Made by a program: the position numbers and the translations under genes. DNA of 64,000 bases. Origin: Anopheles merus. Taxonomy: Eukaryota; Arthropoda; Insecta; Diptera; Culicidae. Below, piece by piece: positions 48,550 to 59,806 of the stretch. The notes under the pieces are model-generated. The model had not been told where the DNA came from. It saw only the letters and a list, made by a program, of their open reading frames with translations, and did not search any database. Where the stretch lies: NCBI RefSeq assembly GCF_017562075.2, contig NC_054084.1:46718697-46782696 (forward strand), written 5' to 3'. Position 1 is the first letter of the stretch. The number at the start of each line of letters is the position of its first letter.

Positions 48550-51500
48550 ATATGTCATCTGACGGGTGTAAATGGTAATTGAAAAACACATTTGTTGTTA
48601 GCCCATCGCAACTAATGAAACAACTAAATTGCGGGGTTGAATACAATGATCAATTACCTGTCTGGAACGGAAAGTATTTCAAAATGACAGATTTTTGTGA
48701 CTCTTTAAAAAAAAAAGAAAATTACAAAATGGCGATGAAATATCCGTGTAATGGTGAAACAAATAAAAATCATTACAAATTGTAATGTTTGATTTTTTTA
48801 TTTATTTATTTATTTAGTTTTTAAACAATTATACTTATTTTGAAATGGATTTGCATTTAATTGGGACTCAACCGAAATCAACATAAATAACGCAGTATCA
48901 TTTGGTGTCAAATTTTACGACCCGTTCGCCACCGAACGTAAACATCTTACTTTAGCTTGTAAAGGAGGCGTTAAATTGACCATTAAATACGCCTATCAAG
49001 AAACCATTGATACTGTCTGGCTGGTGTTTAAAATGAAATGAATGAGGCTATAACATAATGACGATAACTGTTAATTTATTTCACCCTGAATACGATTTCA
49101 TCTGCACGTTCCATGCACGCAATCATAACCGATATCATAATAAAACACAAATATTTTTTTAATTATTAGCAAATAAAAATACTTCAAACAACCTTGTTTA
49201 AAACATACACAGCAACAAATGTACACAATAAGTCTGAGGCACTGATAACGATATCAACGAAAACACACGTATGGCGCTCGATCGTAATTAAATCCCTTTT
49301 AATCCTCCAATCACTTGAATCGATCCAAAAACAATTATTATTATTTATCTAGGATTAACCATTACAGCTCTGGTCATGTGATAAATAACAGTTAAAATTG
49401 TTTGCCTCGTTATCAGTAAAACGATTTATTGTTGCATTAATGCTACTTTATTTCATACGTTCTATCAATGCTTTAGACATCACTACTAATTCCATCGTAA
49501 GCACATGGCTTTGTGAAATCCCCTCTACCTTTTTAAAGTACTTACATGTTATTTCGTAAGTGGAGGAGAGGGTGGGGGGGGATCAAACCTTGGTTCAAAC
49601 CAGCTTACATCATGTACATAATATGTTTGATATCTGTTTTTTTTTCATTAATTAACATTGATGTGTTTTGTGGAGCTTACTCAACGGCTTTTGTAATTGT
49701 TTGCAATTTTCATATTCATATTCTACGATGTGTGTTCCTATCTTGTAATTACTAAATTATATGGAAGAAGAGTCGCATTTAAGACCCTGGTCCAGTTGTG
49801 CATTATCAGAAATAGAGATATCATAAAACCAAACACCCTCGACGGTACTCGAGACACGATGATAATCAAATATGTTACCCTTCCTGTTTCTGCACAATGC
49901 TCCATATTTACAAAACGATACGATATGATCGTCGATAGCAGATGATTGATCGGCTGCCTTTTCATTATCATATGCGTCCTAATTCATGTTTCAAACGACT
50001 ACCCCATCTCGCTCAGAGTTTTATTGCCACTTGGACGATCAAGACGTTCTGGAAAATGTTTTCATTAAGCGTGTGGTTCAACAAAAAAAACATCAAACAT
50101 CAAACCATCCTTTCGATTCATTGCTATTATAACGAATCAGATACTGGCTACTTATTGGTTGATGTATTGGTGATCTTGACAATGTGATAAAGCTTGAAAT
50201 AGCCTGCTAAGAAATATTTTCTATACGCGTTAGACTACGTGATACTGTATGCTAAATTGTATTTGTGGCAAAAAGTATTTGTCGTTAAGCGGAGAAAGTA
50301 TTTAATTCTCGTCCAACCTGTAATTTGATATTGTTTTACTTGGGTTTTGCGAGCTACTGTCAACAGGTACGTTTGACCGAAGTGTTTAGACACAGACAAA
50401 TAATACGGATTTTTATACCAACCCAGGTCTTTTGATTATTTGAAATTTTATTATTATTATTATTAGTTGAAAATGTTAAAACGATATTTTTTATAACGAT
50501 GTGGTACTAAAACATTCTATAAATTGTCAGATTCAAACTGTTGCTTTTATTATTCGTGTAAATTAGTAATGTAAACTGCCTTTTTAAATAAGTAATGTAA
50601 AGCTGCACAATCGGCTAGGTAGAGCTAACACTCAATTTCGGAATGCTAACAATAAATAAAATTACAGTAGCATAGAAATATAATGAAACTCAAGAGATTA
50701 GACTATTTTATTGAAAGTATATTATATACTTTCCGTTCAGGTGAAACTTTTTTTTTCACCATGGATGGATGACTACTTAGGAAAAATTAAACATTAATGC
50801 GATCGAGATTAAACTCGAGGTTAATGTAAAATTGCATAAAACATATATAATTCGAGGTTAAGCGATGTAGCATAGAAGATTGATCGCTGTAACTCATAGG
50901 TTAGTTTATAGGCAATTGCTTTTTTCTCTTATAAACGGCAAAAAAAATCGAAAATTATTTTTTTAACGAACTATTATAGCGAATAGCTTTTCGATTGGGT
51001 AAAAAATCATATTTCAGAAAAAAACCATTTTAAGAAATGTGATAGCTTACTTACATATTTAGTTGAAAAATATGTTTAAAAACAGTTTTTTATTGCTCTT
51101 TTGTTTAAGCGGCAAGAATCAATTACATGCGCAGTACCTCTTATACGAGGATTCGGAGATACGCGGTTTTCTAAATTTGACAGACATTTCAGCAAATTGT
51201 ACTGATTTGATTCATCAATTGTGAAATGTAAAATAAATTTTCTTTAGGCCCAATTTTATAATTATTTCAAGAAGGTTTATTGCTAAAACCCTATCACGTC
51301 CAGCAAAATTCCACGAAAATTAGTGATATTTTGGCTGGAAACGCTGAGAATCGAGGTACGTAGTATTTTGCGGCCGTTTTCGATCCCCATTAATAGTGTA
51401 TCTCAACCACCACCTGTGTAGATTTCCCGATTGGATCAAATTTTGTTTTTGCATACCTTCAGGCGCCAAACAAAACTGGCGAACGAGGAAAGTTTTTTCT

Positions 51501-51867
51501 TTGTTTAACGTGCTGCAATAAATGCTATTGATTTTTAATTAGCATGTAGCTATCAGTCACTAATGAACAGAATAGTTATTTCTGTGTATTATACATACAG
51601 TCCTATTCGAGATTTTAGCACACACAAACACGGGCAGTTATGTTAAGTTATGTTTGTTTGCCATTGCAAATGTATGTACATGTTTAGGTATATATTAAAT
51701 CTTGATTTGAATGTAAAATTGATTGAAATTAATTGAATGTTTTTATACACAACCTACAAAGACACGACACGAAATATATCTTGAGAAACCCAAACACCCC
51801 ATTTGATGACATAAGGGTAACACGCTTCTTCCCATACAAGAGGGATGATTGAAATGCATTGTTCTAG
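48550..51867. other. Spacer of tandem unit 1
   Basis: AT-rich 3.3 kb without genes, duplicated as 53,156 to 56,475. Differences between the two are few single bases and homopolymer lengths. Confidence 0.6.
51132..51416. mobile_element. Decayed CGCGTA-family MITE in tandem unit 1
   Basis: CAGTACCTCTTATACGAGG, GATACGCGG, CTAAATTTGACAG and a right part ATCCCCATTAATAGTGTATC to CCACCTG correspond to the element at 26,892, with both ends eroded. Confidence 0.65.
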
Positions 51868-52148
51868 CGTCACTGATAACAGATGCGTGATTGATTTAAC
51901 TACCCTCTGCTGATAACTGTGTCACCATGCCGTCGAGGGTATTTTACACGCGGTAGCAATGCTGATTCCAGCAGCAGTTAGATCTCTGATAGTAGCTCAT
52001 TGCACGAGATCAATAATCGAAAGCGATTGGAGCGTCCATGCTCTCTACACTTCTTTCATGATCCCCTCGGAATCAATCACCAACATCGATCGTATCACCA
52101 ACATCGATCAATTCTCCAACATATTTCTGAATTTTTCACGTGACTTAC

Positions 52149-52182
52149 CGTTCATTTGCGTATATCCCCAAGTGACAGACAT
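52149..52182 (-). CDS. CAH1: CAH1 alternative first coding exon, copy 2
   Basis: Identical to copy 1: ATG, 34 nt encoding MSVTWGYTQMN and one base, then donor GTAAGTCACG. It could splice to exon 2 at 41,859 in phase 1 and give the same protein, from a promoter 4.6 kb further upstream. Whether it is transcribed is unknown; it may also be an assembly duplicate. Confidence 0.7.
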
Positions 52183-52799
52183 CTTGACGTGGTTTTGGTC
52201 GTTTTCACTCTCTTCTAACTAAACAACAAGCAACAGCAACACTGCGCGATCCGTCACACTGTAACAACAAACCGTTTCAAACGAAACAACAAACACTCTC
52301 CGCAGCTGGACGCTGATAACTACTAGCTCTCCCGCTCACTCTCTTCACTTCAGCGAAACAATCGCACACAACTACAATCGTACGTTGCTAAAGGCTATAG
52401 CCCTCTTCCAACTAACCACCCCCTGCTATCCGGTGTTATCAACAATGCTCACAACACTGTCCAACGCACAGTACGCGTCTTCGATCGTGCGTATCGAACG
52501 GAGAGCCACGCACAGATTTCACTGACTTCGCGAAAAGCCCAACTACGACGGAAGGCTTTTAGTTTCACCACTGCAACCTAAACAAACAGTGAAATGCAGC
52601 CGAAGTGTCTATTTTGCTCGCCCTTTACGAAAACGGCAACGAAACCAACGGAATGGATCTACGGCTGATACTGATTACGGCTCGACGACGCGGCACACAA
52701 CCTGCTCGTTCAATTGGCACTTGCGGAATGAACGTTGGAATGAACGACCACGGCGACGAAGGCGACTATTCATCTGGAGAAGGCGCTCTAGTGCCTCAC

Positions 52800-52810
52800 C
52801 CATATATATG
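52800..52810 (-). promoter_or_regulatory. TATA-like box, CAH1 promoter copy 2
   Basis: Same CATATATATGG as in copy 1, 4,606 bp away. Confidence 0.35.
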
Positions 52811-53155
52811 CATCGCCACTAGCAAACGGAACCACACCACTACACCGAGCCCTGGGCGACGCACGTTGCATCTCTCGTGTGGTGGGCCACGGCTGCCCAT
52901 GGCTGCGACGAATGCGGAAAATTAATGGAAACTCACGCAACGACCGTATACCGCAGGTCCGCTCGTTCCTTCTCAGCGCATTATTCTCTTCGTTTCGCTT
53001 ACTCTCTTGCCCTATTCACGATCGTTGTTGATCAAGTGTTGTAGGAGTTTAAACTTTGAGCGTGGTGGTGATTGCACCGTTGCCTTTCTTATTGTGGCTG
53101 CCACTTTTCAGCCAGTGCTCAATTGCCACCTGGTAATGATTGTCACCGTCCGGTC

Positions 53156-56100
53156 ATATGTCATCTGACGGGTGTAAATGGTAATTGAAAAACACATTTG
53201 TTGTTAGCCCATCGCAACTAATGAAACAACTAAATTGCGGGGTTGAATACAATGATCAATTACCTGTCTGGAACGGAAAGTATTTCAAAATGACAGATTT
53301 TTGTGACTCTTTAAAAAAAAAGAAAATTACAAAATGGCGATGAAATATCCGTGTAATGGTGAAACAAATAAAAATCATTACAAATTGTAATGTTTGATTT
53401 TTTTATTTATTTATTTATTTAGTTTTTAAACAATTATACTTATTTTGAAATGGATTTGCATTTAATTGGGACTCAACCGAAATCAACATAAATAACGCAG
53501 TATCATTTGGTGTCAAATTTTACGACCCGTTCGCCACCGAACGTAAACATCTTACTTTAGCTTGTAAAGGAGGCGTTAAATTGACCATTAAATACGCCTA
53601 TCAAGAAACCATTGATACTGTCTGGCTGGTGTTTAAAATGAAATGAATGAGGCTATAACATAATGACGATAACTGTTAATTTATTTCACCCTGAATACGA
53701 TTTCATCTGCACGTTCCATGCACGCAATCATAACCGATATCATAATAAAACACAAATATTTTTTTAATTATTAGCAAATAAAAATACTTCAAACAACCTT
53801 GTTTAAAACATACACAGCAACAAATGTACACAATAAGTCTGAGGCACTGATAACGATATCAACGAAAACACACGTATGGCGCTCGATCGTAATTAAATCC
53901 CTTTTAATCCTCCAATCACTTGAATCGATCCAAAAACAATTATTATTATTTATCTAGGATTAACCATTACAGCTCTGGTCATGTGATAAATAACAGTTAA
54001 AATTGTTTGCCTCGTTATCAGTAAAACGTTTTATTGTTGCATTAATGCTACTTTATTTCATACGTTCTATCAATGCTTTAGGACATCACTACTAATTCCA
54101 TCGTAAGCACATGGCTTTGTGAAATCCCCTCTACCTTTTTAAAGTACTTACATGTTATTTCGTAAGTGGAGGAGAGGGTGGAGGGGGGGGATCAAACCTT
54201 GGTTCAAACCAGCTTACATCATGTACATAATATGTTTGATATCTGTTTTTTTTTTCATTAATTAACATTGATGTGTTTTGTGGAGCTTACTCAACGGCTT
54301 TTGTAATTGTTTGCAATTTTCATATTCATATTCTACGATGTGTGTTCCTATCTTGTAATTACTAAATTATATGGAAGAAGAGTCGCATTTAAGACCCTGG
54401 TCCAGTTGTGCATTATCAGAAATAGAGATATCATAAAACCAAACACCCTCGACGGTACTCGAGACACGATGATAATCAAATATGTTACCCTTCCTGTTTC
54501 TGCACAATGCTCCATATTTACAAAACGATACGATATGATCGTCGATAGCAGATGATTGATCGGCTGCCTTTTCATTATCATATGCGTCCTAATTCATGTT
54601 TCAAACGACTACCCCATCTCGCTCAGAGTTTTATTGCCACTTGGACGATCAAGACGTTCTGGAAAATGTTTTCATTAAGCGTGTGGTTCAACAAAAAAAA
54701 CATCAAACATCAAACCATCCTTTCGATTCATTGCTATTATAACGAATCAGATACTGGCTACTTATTGGTTGATGTATTGGTGATCTTGACAATGTGATAA
54801 AGCTTGAAATAGCCTGCTAAGAAATATTTTCTATACGCGTTAGACTACGTGATACTGTATGCTAAATTGTATTTGTGGCAAAAAGTATTTGTCGTTAAGC
54901 GGAGAAAGTATTTAATTCTCGTCCAACCTGTAATTTGATATTGTTTTACTTGGGTTTTGCGAGCTACTGTCAACAGGTACGTTTGACCGAAGTGTTTAGA
55001 CACAGACAAATAATACGGATTTTTATACCAACCCAGGTCTTTTGATTATTTGAAATTTTATTATTATTATTATTAGTTGAAAATGTTAAAACGATATTTT
55101 TTATAACGATGTGGTACTAAAACATTCTATAAATTGTCAGATTCAAACTGTTGCTTTTATTATTCGTGTAAATTAGTAATGTAAACTGCCTTTTTAAATA
55201 AGTAATGTAAAGCTGCACAATCGGCTAGGTAGAGCTAACACTCAATTTCGGAATGCTAACAATAAATAAAATTACAGTAGCATAGAAATATAATGAAACT
55301 CAAGAGATTAGACTATTTTATTGAAAGTATATTATATACTTTCCGTTCAGGTGAAACTTTTTTTTTCACCATGGATGGATGACTACTTAGGAAAAATTAA
55401 ACATTAATGCGATCGAGATTAAACTCGAGGTTAATGTAAAATTGCATAAAACATATATAATTCGAGGTTAAGCGATGTAGCATAGAAGATTGATCGCTGT
55501 AACTCATAGGTTAGTTTATAGGCAATTGCTTTTTTCTCTTATAAACGGCAAAAAAAATCGAAAATTATTTTTTTAACGAACTATTATAGCGAATAGCTTT
55601 TCGATTGGGTAAAAAATCATATTTCAGAAAAAACCATTTTAAGAAATGTGATAGCTTACTTACATATTTAGTTGAAAAATATGTTTAAAACAGTTTTTTA
55701 TTGCTCTTTTGTTTAAGCGGCAAGAATCAATTACATGCGCAGTACCTCTTATACGAGGATTCGGAGATACGCGGTTTTCTAAATTTGACAGACATTTCAG
55801 CAAATTGTACTGATTTGATTCATCAATTGTGAAATGTAAAATAAATTTTCTTTAGGCCCAATTTTATAATTATTTCAAGAAGGTTTATTGCTAAAACCCT
55901 ATCACGTCCAGCAAAATTCCACGAAAATTAGTGATATTTTGGCTGGAAACGCTGAGAATCGAGGTACGTAGTATTTTGCGGCCGTTTTCGATCCCCATTA
56001 ATAGTTTATCTCAACCACCACCTGTGTAGATTTCCCGATTATATCAAATTTTGTTTTTGCATACCTTCAGGCGCCAAACAAAACTGGCGAACGAGGAAAG

Positions 56101-56475
56101 TTTTTTCTTTGTTTAACGTGCTGCAATAAATGCTATTGATTTTTAATTAGCATGTAGCTATCAGTCACTAATGAACAGAATAGTTATTTCTGTGTATTAT
56201 ACATACAGTCCTATTCGAGATTTTAGCACACACAAACACGGGCAGTTATGTTAAGTTATGTTTGTTTGCCATTGCAAATGTATGTACATGTTTAGGTATA
56301 TATTAAATCTTGATTTGAATGTAAAATTGATTGAAATTAATTGAATGTTTTTATACACAACCTACAAAGACACGACACGAAATATATCTTGAGAAACCCA
56401 AACACCCCATTTGATGACATAAGGGTAACACGCTTCTTCCCATACAAGAGGGATGATTGAAATGCATTGTTCTAG
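53156..56475. other. Spacer of tandem unit 2
   Basis: Duplicate of 48,550 to 51,867; no gene. Confidence 0.6.
55740..56024. mobile_element. Decayed CGCGTA-family MITE in tandem unit 2
   Basis: Copy of 51,132-51,416 carried along by the tandem duplication; same eroded ends. Confidence 0.65.
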
Positions 56476-56756
56476 CGTCACTGATAACAGATGCGTGATT
56501 GATTTAACTACCCTCTGCTGATAACTGTGTCACCATGCCGTCGAGGGTATTTTACACGCGGTAGCAATGCTGATTCCAGCAGCAGTTAGATCTCTGATAG
56601 TAGCTCATTGCACGAGATCAATAATCGAAAGCGATTGGAGCGTCCATGCTCTCTACACTTCTTTCATGATCCCCTCGGAATCAATCACCAACATCGATCG
56701 TATCACCAACATCGATCAATTCTCCAACATATTTCTGAATTTTTCACGTGACTTAC

Positions 56757-56790
56757 CGTTTAATTGTGTATACCCCCAAGTGACAGACAT
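56757..56790 (-). CDS. CAH1: CAH1 alternative first coding exon, copy 3 (variant)
   Basis: Same length and donor, but the tenth codon reads TTA, so it encodes MSVTWGYTQLN; three further bases differ silently or in the flank. Start codon, donor GTAAGTCACG and phase are intact, so it could join exon 2 at 41,859, across about 15 kb. Confidence 0.7.
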
Positions 56791-57407
56791 CTTGACGTGG
56801 TTTTGGTCGGTTGGACTCTCTTCTAACTAAACAACCAGCAACAGCAACACTGCGCGATCCGTCACACTGTAACAACAAACCGTTTCAAACGAAACAACAA
56901 ACACTCTCCGCAGCTGGACGCTGATAACTACTAGCTCTCCCGCTGACTCTCTTCACTTCAGCGAAACAATCGCACACAACTACAATCGTACGTTGCTAAA
57001 GGCTATAGTCCTCTTCTAACTAACCACCCCCTGCTATCCGGTGTTATCAACAATGCTCACAACACTGTCCAACGCACAGTACGCGTCTTCGATCGTGCGT
57101 ATCGAACGGAGAGCCACGCACAGATTTCACTGACTTCGCGAAAAGCCCAACTACGACGGAAGGCTTTTAGTTTCACCACTGCAACCTAAACAAACAGTGA
57201 AATGCAGCCGAAGTGTCTATTTTGCTCGCCCTTTACGAAAACGGCAACGAAACCAACGGAATGGATCTACAGCTGATACTGATTACGGCTCGACGACGCG
57301 GCACACAACCTGCTCGTTCAATTGGCACTAGCGGAATGAACGTTGGAATGAACGACCACGGCGACGAGGGCGACTATTCATCTGGAGAAGGCGCTCCAGT
57401 GCCTCAC

Positions 57408-57418
57408 CCATATATATG
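57408..57418 (-). promoter_or_regulatory. TATA-like box, CAH1 promoter copy 3
   Basis: Same CATATATATGG as in the other units, unchanged although the surrounding sequence has a dozen substitutions. Confidence 0.35.
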
Positions 57419-57780
57419 CATCGCCACTAGCAAACGGAACCACACCACTACACCGAGCCCTGGACGACGCACGTTGCATCTCTCTTGTGGTGGGCCACGG
57501 CTGCCCATGGCTGCGACGAATGCGGAAAATTAATGGAAACTCACGCAACGACCGTATACCGCAGGTCCGCTCGTTCCTTCTCAGCGCATTATTCTCTTCG
57601 TTTCGCTTACTCTCTTGCCCTATTCACGATCGTTGTTGATCAAGTGTTGTAGGAGTTTAAACTTTGAGCGTGGTGGTGATTGCACCGTTGCATTTCTTAT
57701 TCTCACTGATGGCTGCCACTTTTCAATTGCCACCTGATAATGATAGTTTCTGTCCGGTCCGGTTGATTGAAAAACAAATA

Positions 57781-58195
57781 AAAACTGTATTTATGTATGT
57801 GTGTATTGCCTTAATTTATTTATAGTTCAGTAGGGACGATTACACTTGTTTCGACATTTTTACAAGCAACTCAAATTATGTCCCGATAAACAAATTCATA
57901 AAAACAGGGACTATATGTTGTTTACTTTCGTTTTCATTGCCCAGATTGGCATGAAACATCAATAATCGATACGCCTTGACTTTCGAAAAGCATTTTTCCC
58001 ATTTCCTTGAAATTCCAAACGATTGATCAGATCGATCGATCGAATATAACTCAACTAGAAGATAGTTTCAAATATATCAAAATTGCATTTCATTAATGCA
58101 ATATAATTTTTATAAGCCGCATTTTTGGTAAAGAGACGAATGAGTTACTAACATATCCAGCTCAATCCATATTTAATATTGTAACCTTTTTGCAT
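57781..58195. other. Non-coding spacer
   Basis: AT-rich; GATCGATCGATCG near 58,032 is the only regularity. Confidence 0.4.
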
Positions 58196-58197
58196 TA

Positions 58198-58658
58198 CAG
58201 GGTTTCCAGCATATAAAACAACTGTTCACTTGTTTATAACAATAGTCGTTTTGTATAGACACCGCTGTCTACCACTTGCTCACACGTCAGATGGTGTAAG
58301 CTCCTCTGTCCAATTCAATAACACAATTTTCGCCTTCGATTGCACAACGGTCGGATTCGACACGGTTTATTGTGGTTGTTTTGTAATTAACAAAATTATT
58401 GTTTTGATTTATTGAAATGTATGGTTTATACTGCATATTGCTTGAATAAAATAAACGTGTTTATAATGTTTGGTTTTGGCAAAATTTGTCCCAACAAAAC
58501 AAACTGTGCCGAATCTGACAGTTGCCAATTGTGTTGTTGAATTGGACAGAGTAGCTTACACCATCTGACGTGTGAGCAAGTGGTAGACAGCGGTGTCTAT
58601 TCAAAACGACTATTGTTATAAACAAGTGGACAGTTGTTTATTATGCTGGTAAACCCTG
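58198..58658. mobile_element. Long-armed TA-flanked MITE, 461 bp
   Basis: CAGGGTTTCCAGCATA at the left and TATGCTGGTAAACCCTG at the right, TA on both borders. Arms of roughly 140 bp (for instance GCTCACACGTCAGATGGTGT against ACACCATCTGACGTGTGAGC). The CAGGGTTT ends recall the element at 6,964. Confidence 0.85.
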
Positions 58659-58660
58659 TA

Positions 58661-59806
58661 AGGTCGATTGTGTAACAAAAAAAGTACTGGAAAGCTTGAC
58701 TTTACACACGAGTTAATCAATTTAACTAGAAATCGGATCTTAGTAATCCCATGTTCATAACCCGCCACCGCAGACTAATTCCAAATTCTACAGATAAATA
58801 CAGATGCAAATCGATTAGTTAGTAACAATAGAATTATATATCATCTCCGTATCAATGAAAGATAAGTGCTATATTTGGTGTCGTTACGTAGTCTAAGACC
58901 TTGGACGAATTTGTTATCTAAGGAATTGTTGAATATTTTGATAGTGCTAAAGTATTTATAAGCTTATCGAGCCCAATTGATATCAGTATTAGCTTCGGAC
59001 AACCACCAACAAATACACTAATGCAGCACAATATTTGTTAACGATTTGTACGTTTAATCTGTTGACGGCCGTAGAGAAACGGTACGCTCTGATTAGTACC
59101 TGCAAAGGAATTCACTCGTATCTCAGTATCATGGACAGCCACCGCGATTCATTTCTAAATTTACACATTCCCTGAATCGCTTGTTTGAAGGATTTGTTTT
59201 TCACCAGTCTCTAAGTGGGTTATCATGTTCTTGAGTGTTAAAATTCTTTAGTCAAACACAAATATCACGTTTCGGCCAGAGAATAATTTCAGGCAAGGCT
59301 GTTTTAGCCAACTAACCTTGTTGACTGCTACTGAAACAACGATTATTTGTCTTAATACATACATGGGATGGTTAGGTAATGTACTCGGACTTTTTTACGT
59401 GAAAATATGTTGTTCGTTAAACAATGTTTAATATGTATTATGGTCTTCAAATTAAATTAACTCTCCTTTTTTACAATACTGGTATATAGAGTACAGAGTT
59501 CGGGCACAATACTAAATACTGTTTTCTAAGTTGAATAATCATACGGCACATAGTAAATAAATATCTTTAAAAAAAAACAGTACTAAACACTAGGCTGAAC
59601 TGTTTAACCGTCGTTTGGTGTTTTATTGAACATTAATTAAAATAAATAAATACAATTTAAAAAATCATTACGATATTTACAATTAACTCATTCCATAACA
59701 CCGGAATGGCTACCCTAGACAACTAAAATAGTTTATAAGATCAGTGATGGATAATGATAATGATGGCCAATCACTTAACAAATACAAATAACCAAATAAA
59801 CATAAA
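58661..59806. other. Spacer 3' of the ADAMTS gene
   Basis: AT-rich; probably includes the ADAMTS 3' untranslated region in its last few hundred bases. No other gene. Confidence 0.45.

Larger units (their letters stand above)
47240..51867. repeat. Tandem unit 1 (promoter and first exon of CAH1, plus spacer)
   Basis: Starts at CGTCACTGATAACA. From 47,535 onward it matches unit 2 at an offset of 4,606 to 4,608 bp with only a handful of changes. Left of the exon (47,240 to 47,530) it is clearly diverged from units 2 and 3. Contents: first exon 47,543-47,576, upstream region to about 48,550, then a 3.3-kb spacer with a MITE relic. Confidence 0.9.
51868..56475. repeat. Tandem unit 2, chimeric
   Basis: 4,608 bp. 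Its left 265 bp (to 52,132) equals unit 3; from 52,153 on it equals unit 1. Contains first exon copy 52,149-52,182. Confidence 0.9.
56476..57780. repeat. Tandem unit 3, partial
   Basis: About 1.3 kb. Identical or nearly so to unit 2 up to the exon, then about 98 to 99 % like units 1 and 2 through the promoter region. Homology fades between about 57,690 and 57,780. Confidence 0.88.
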
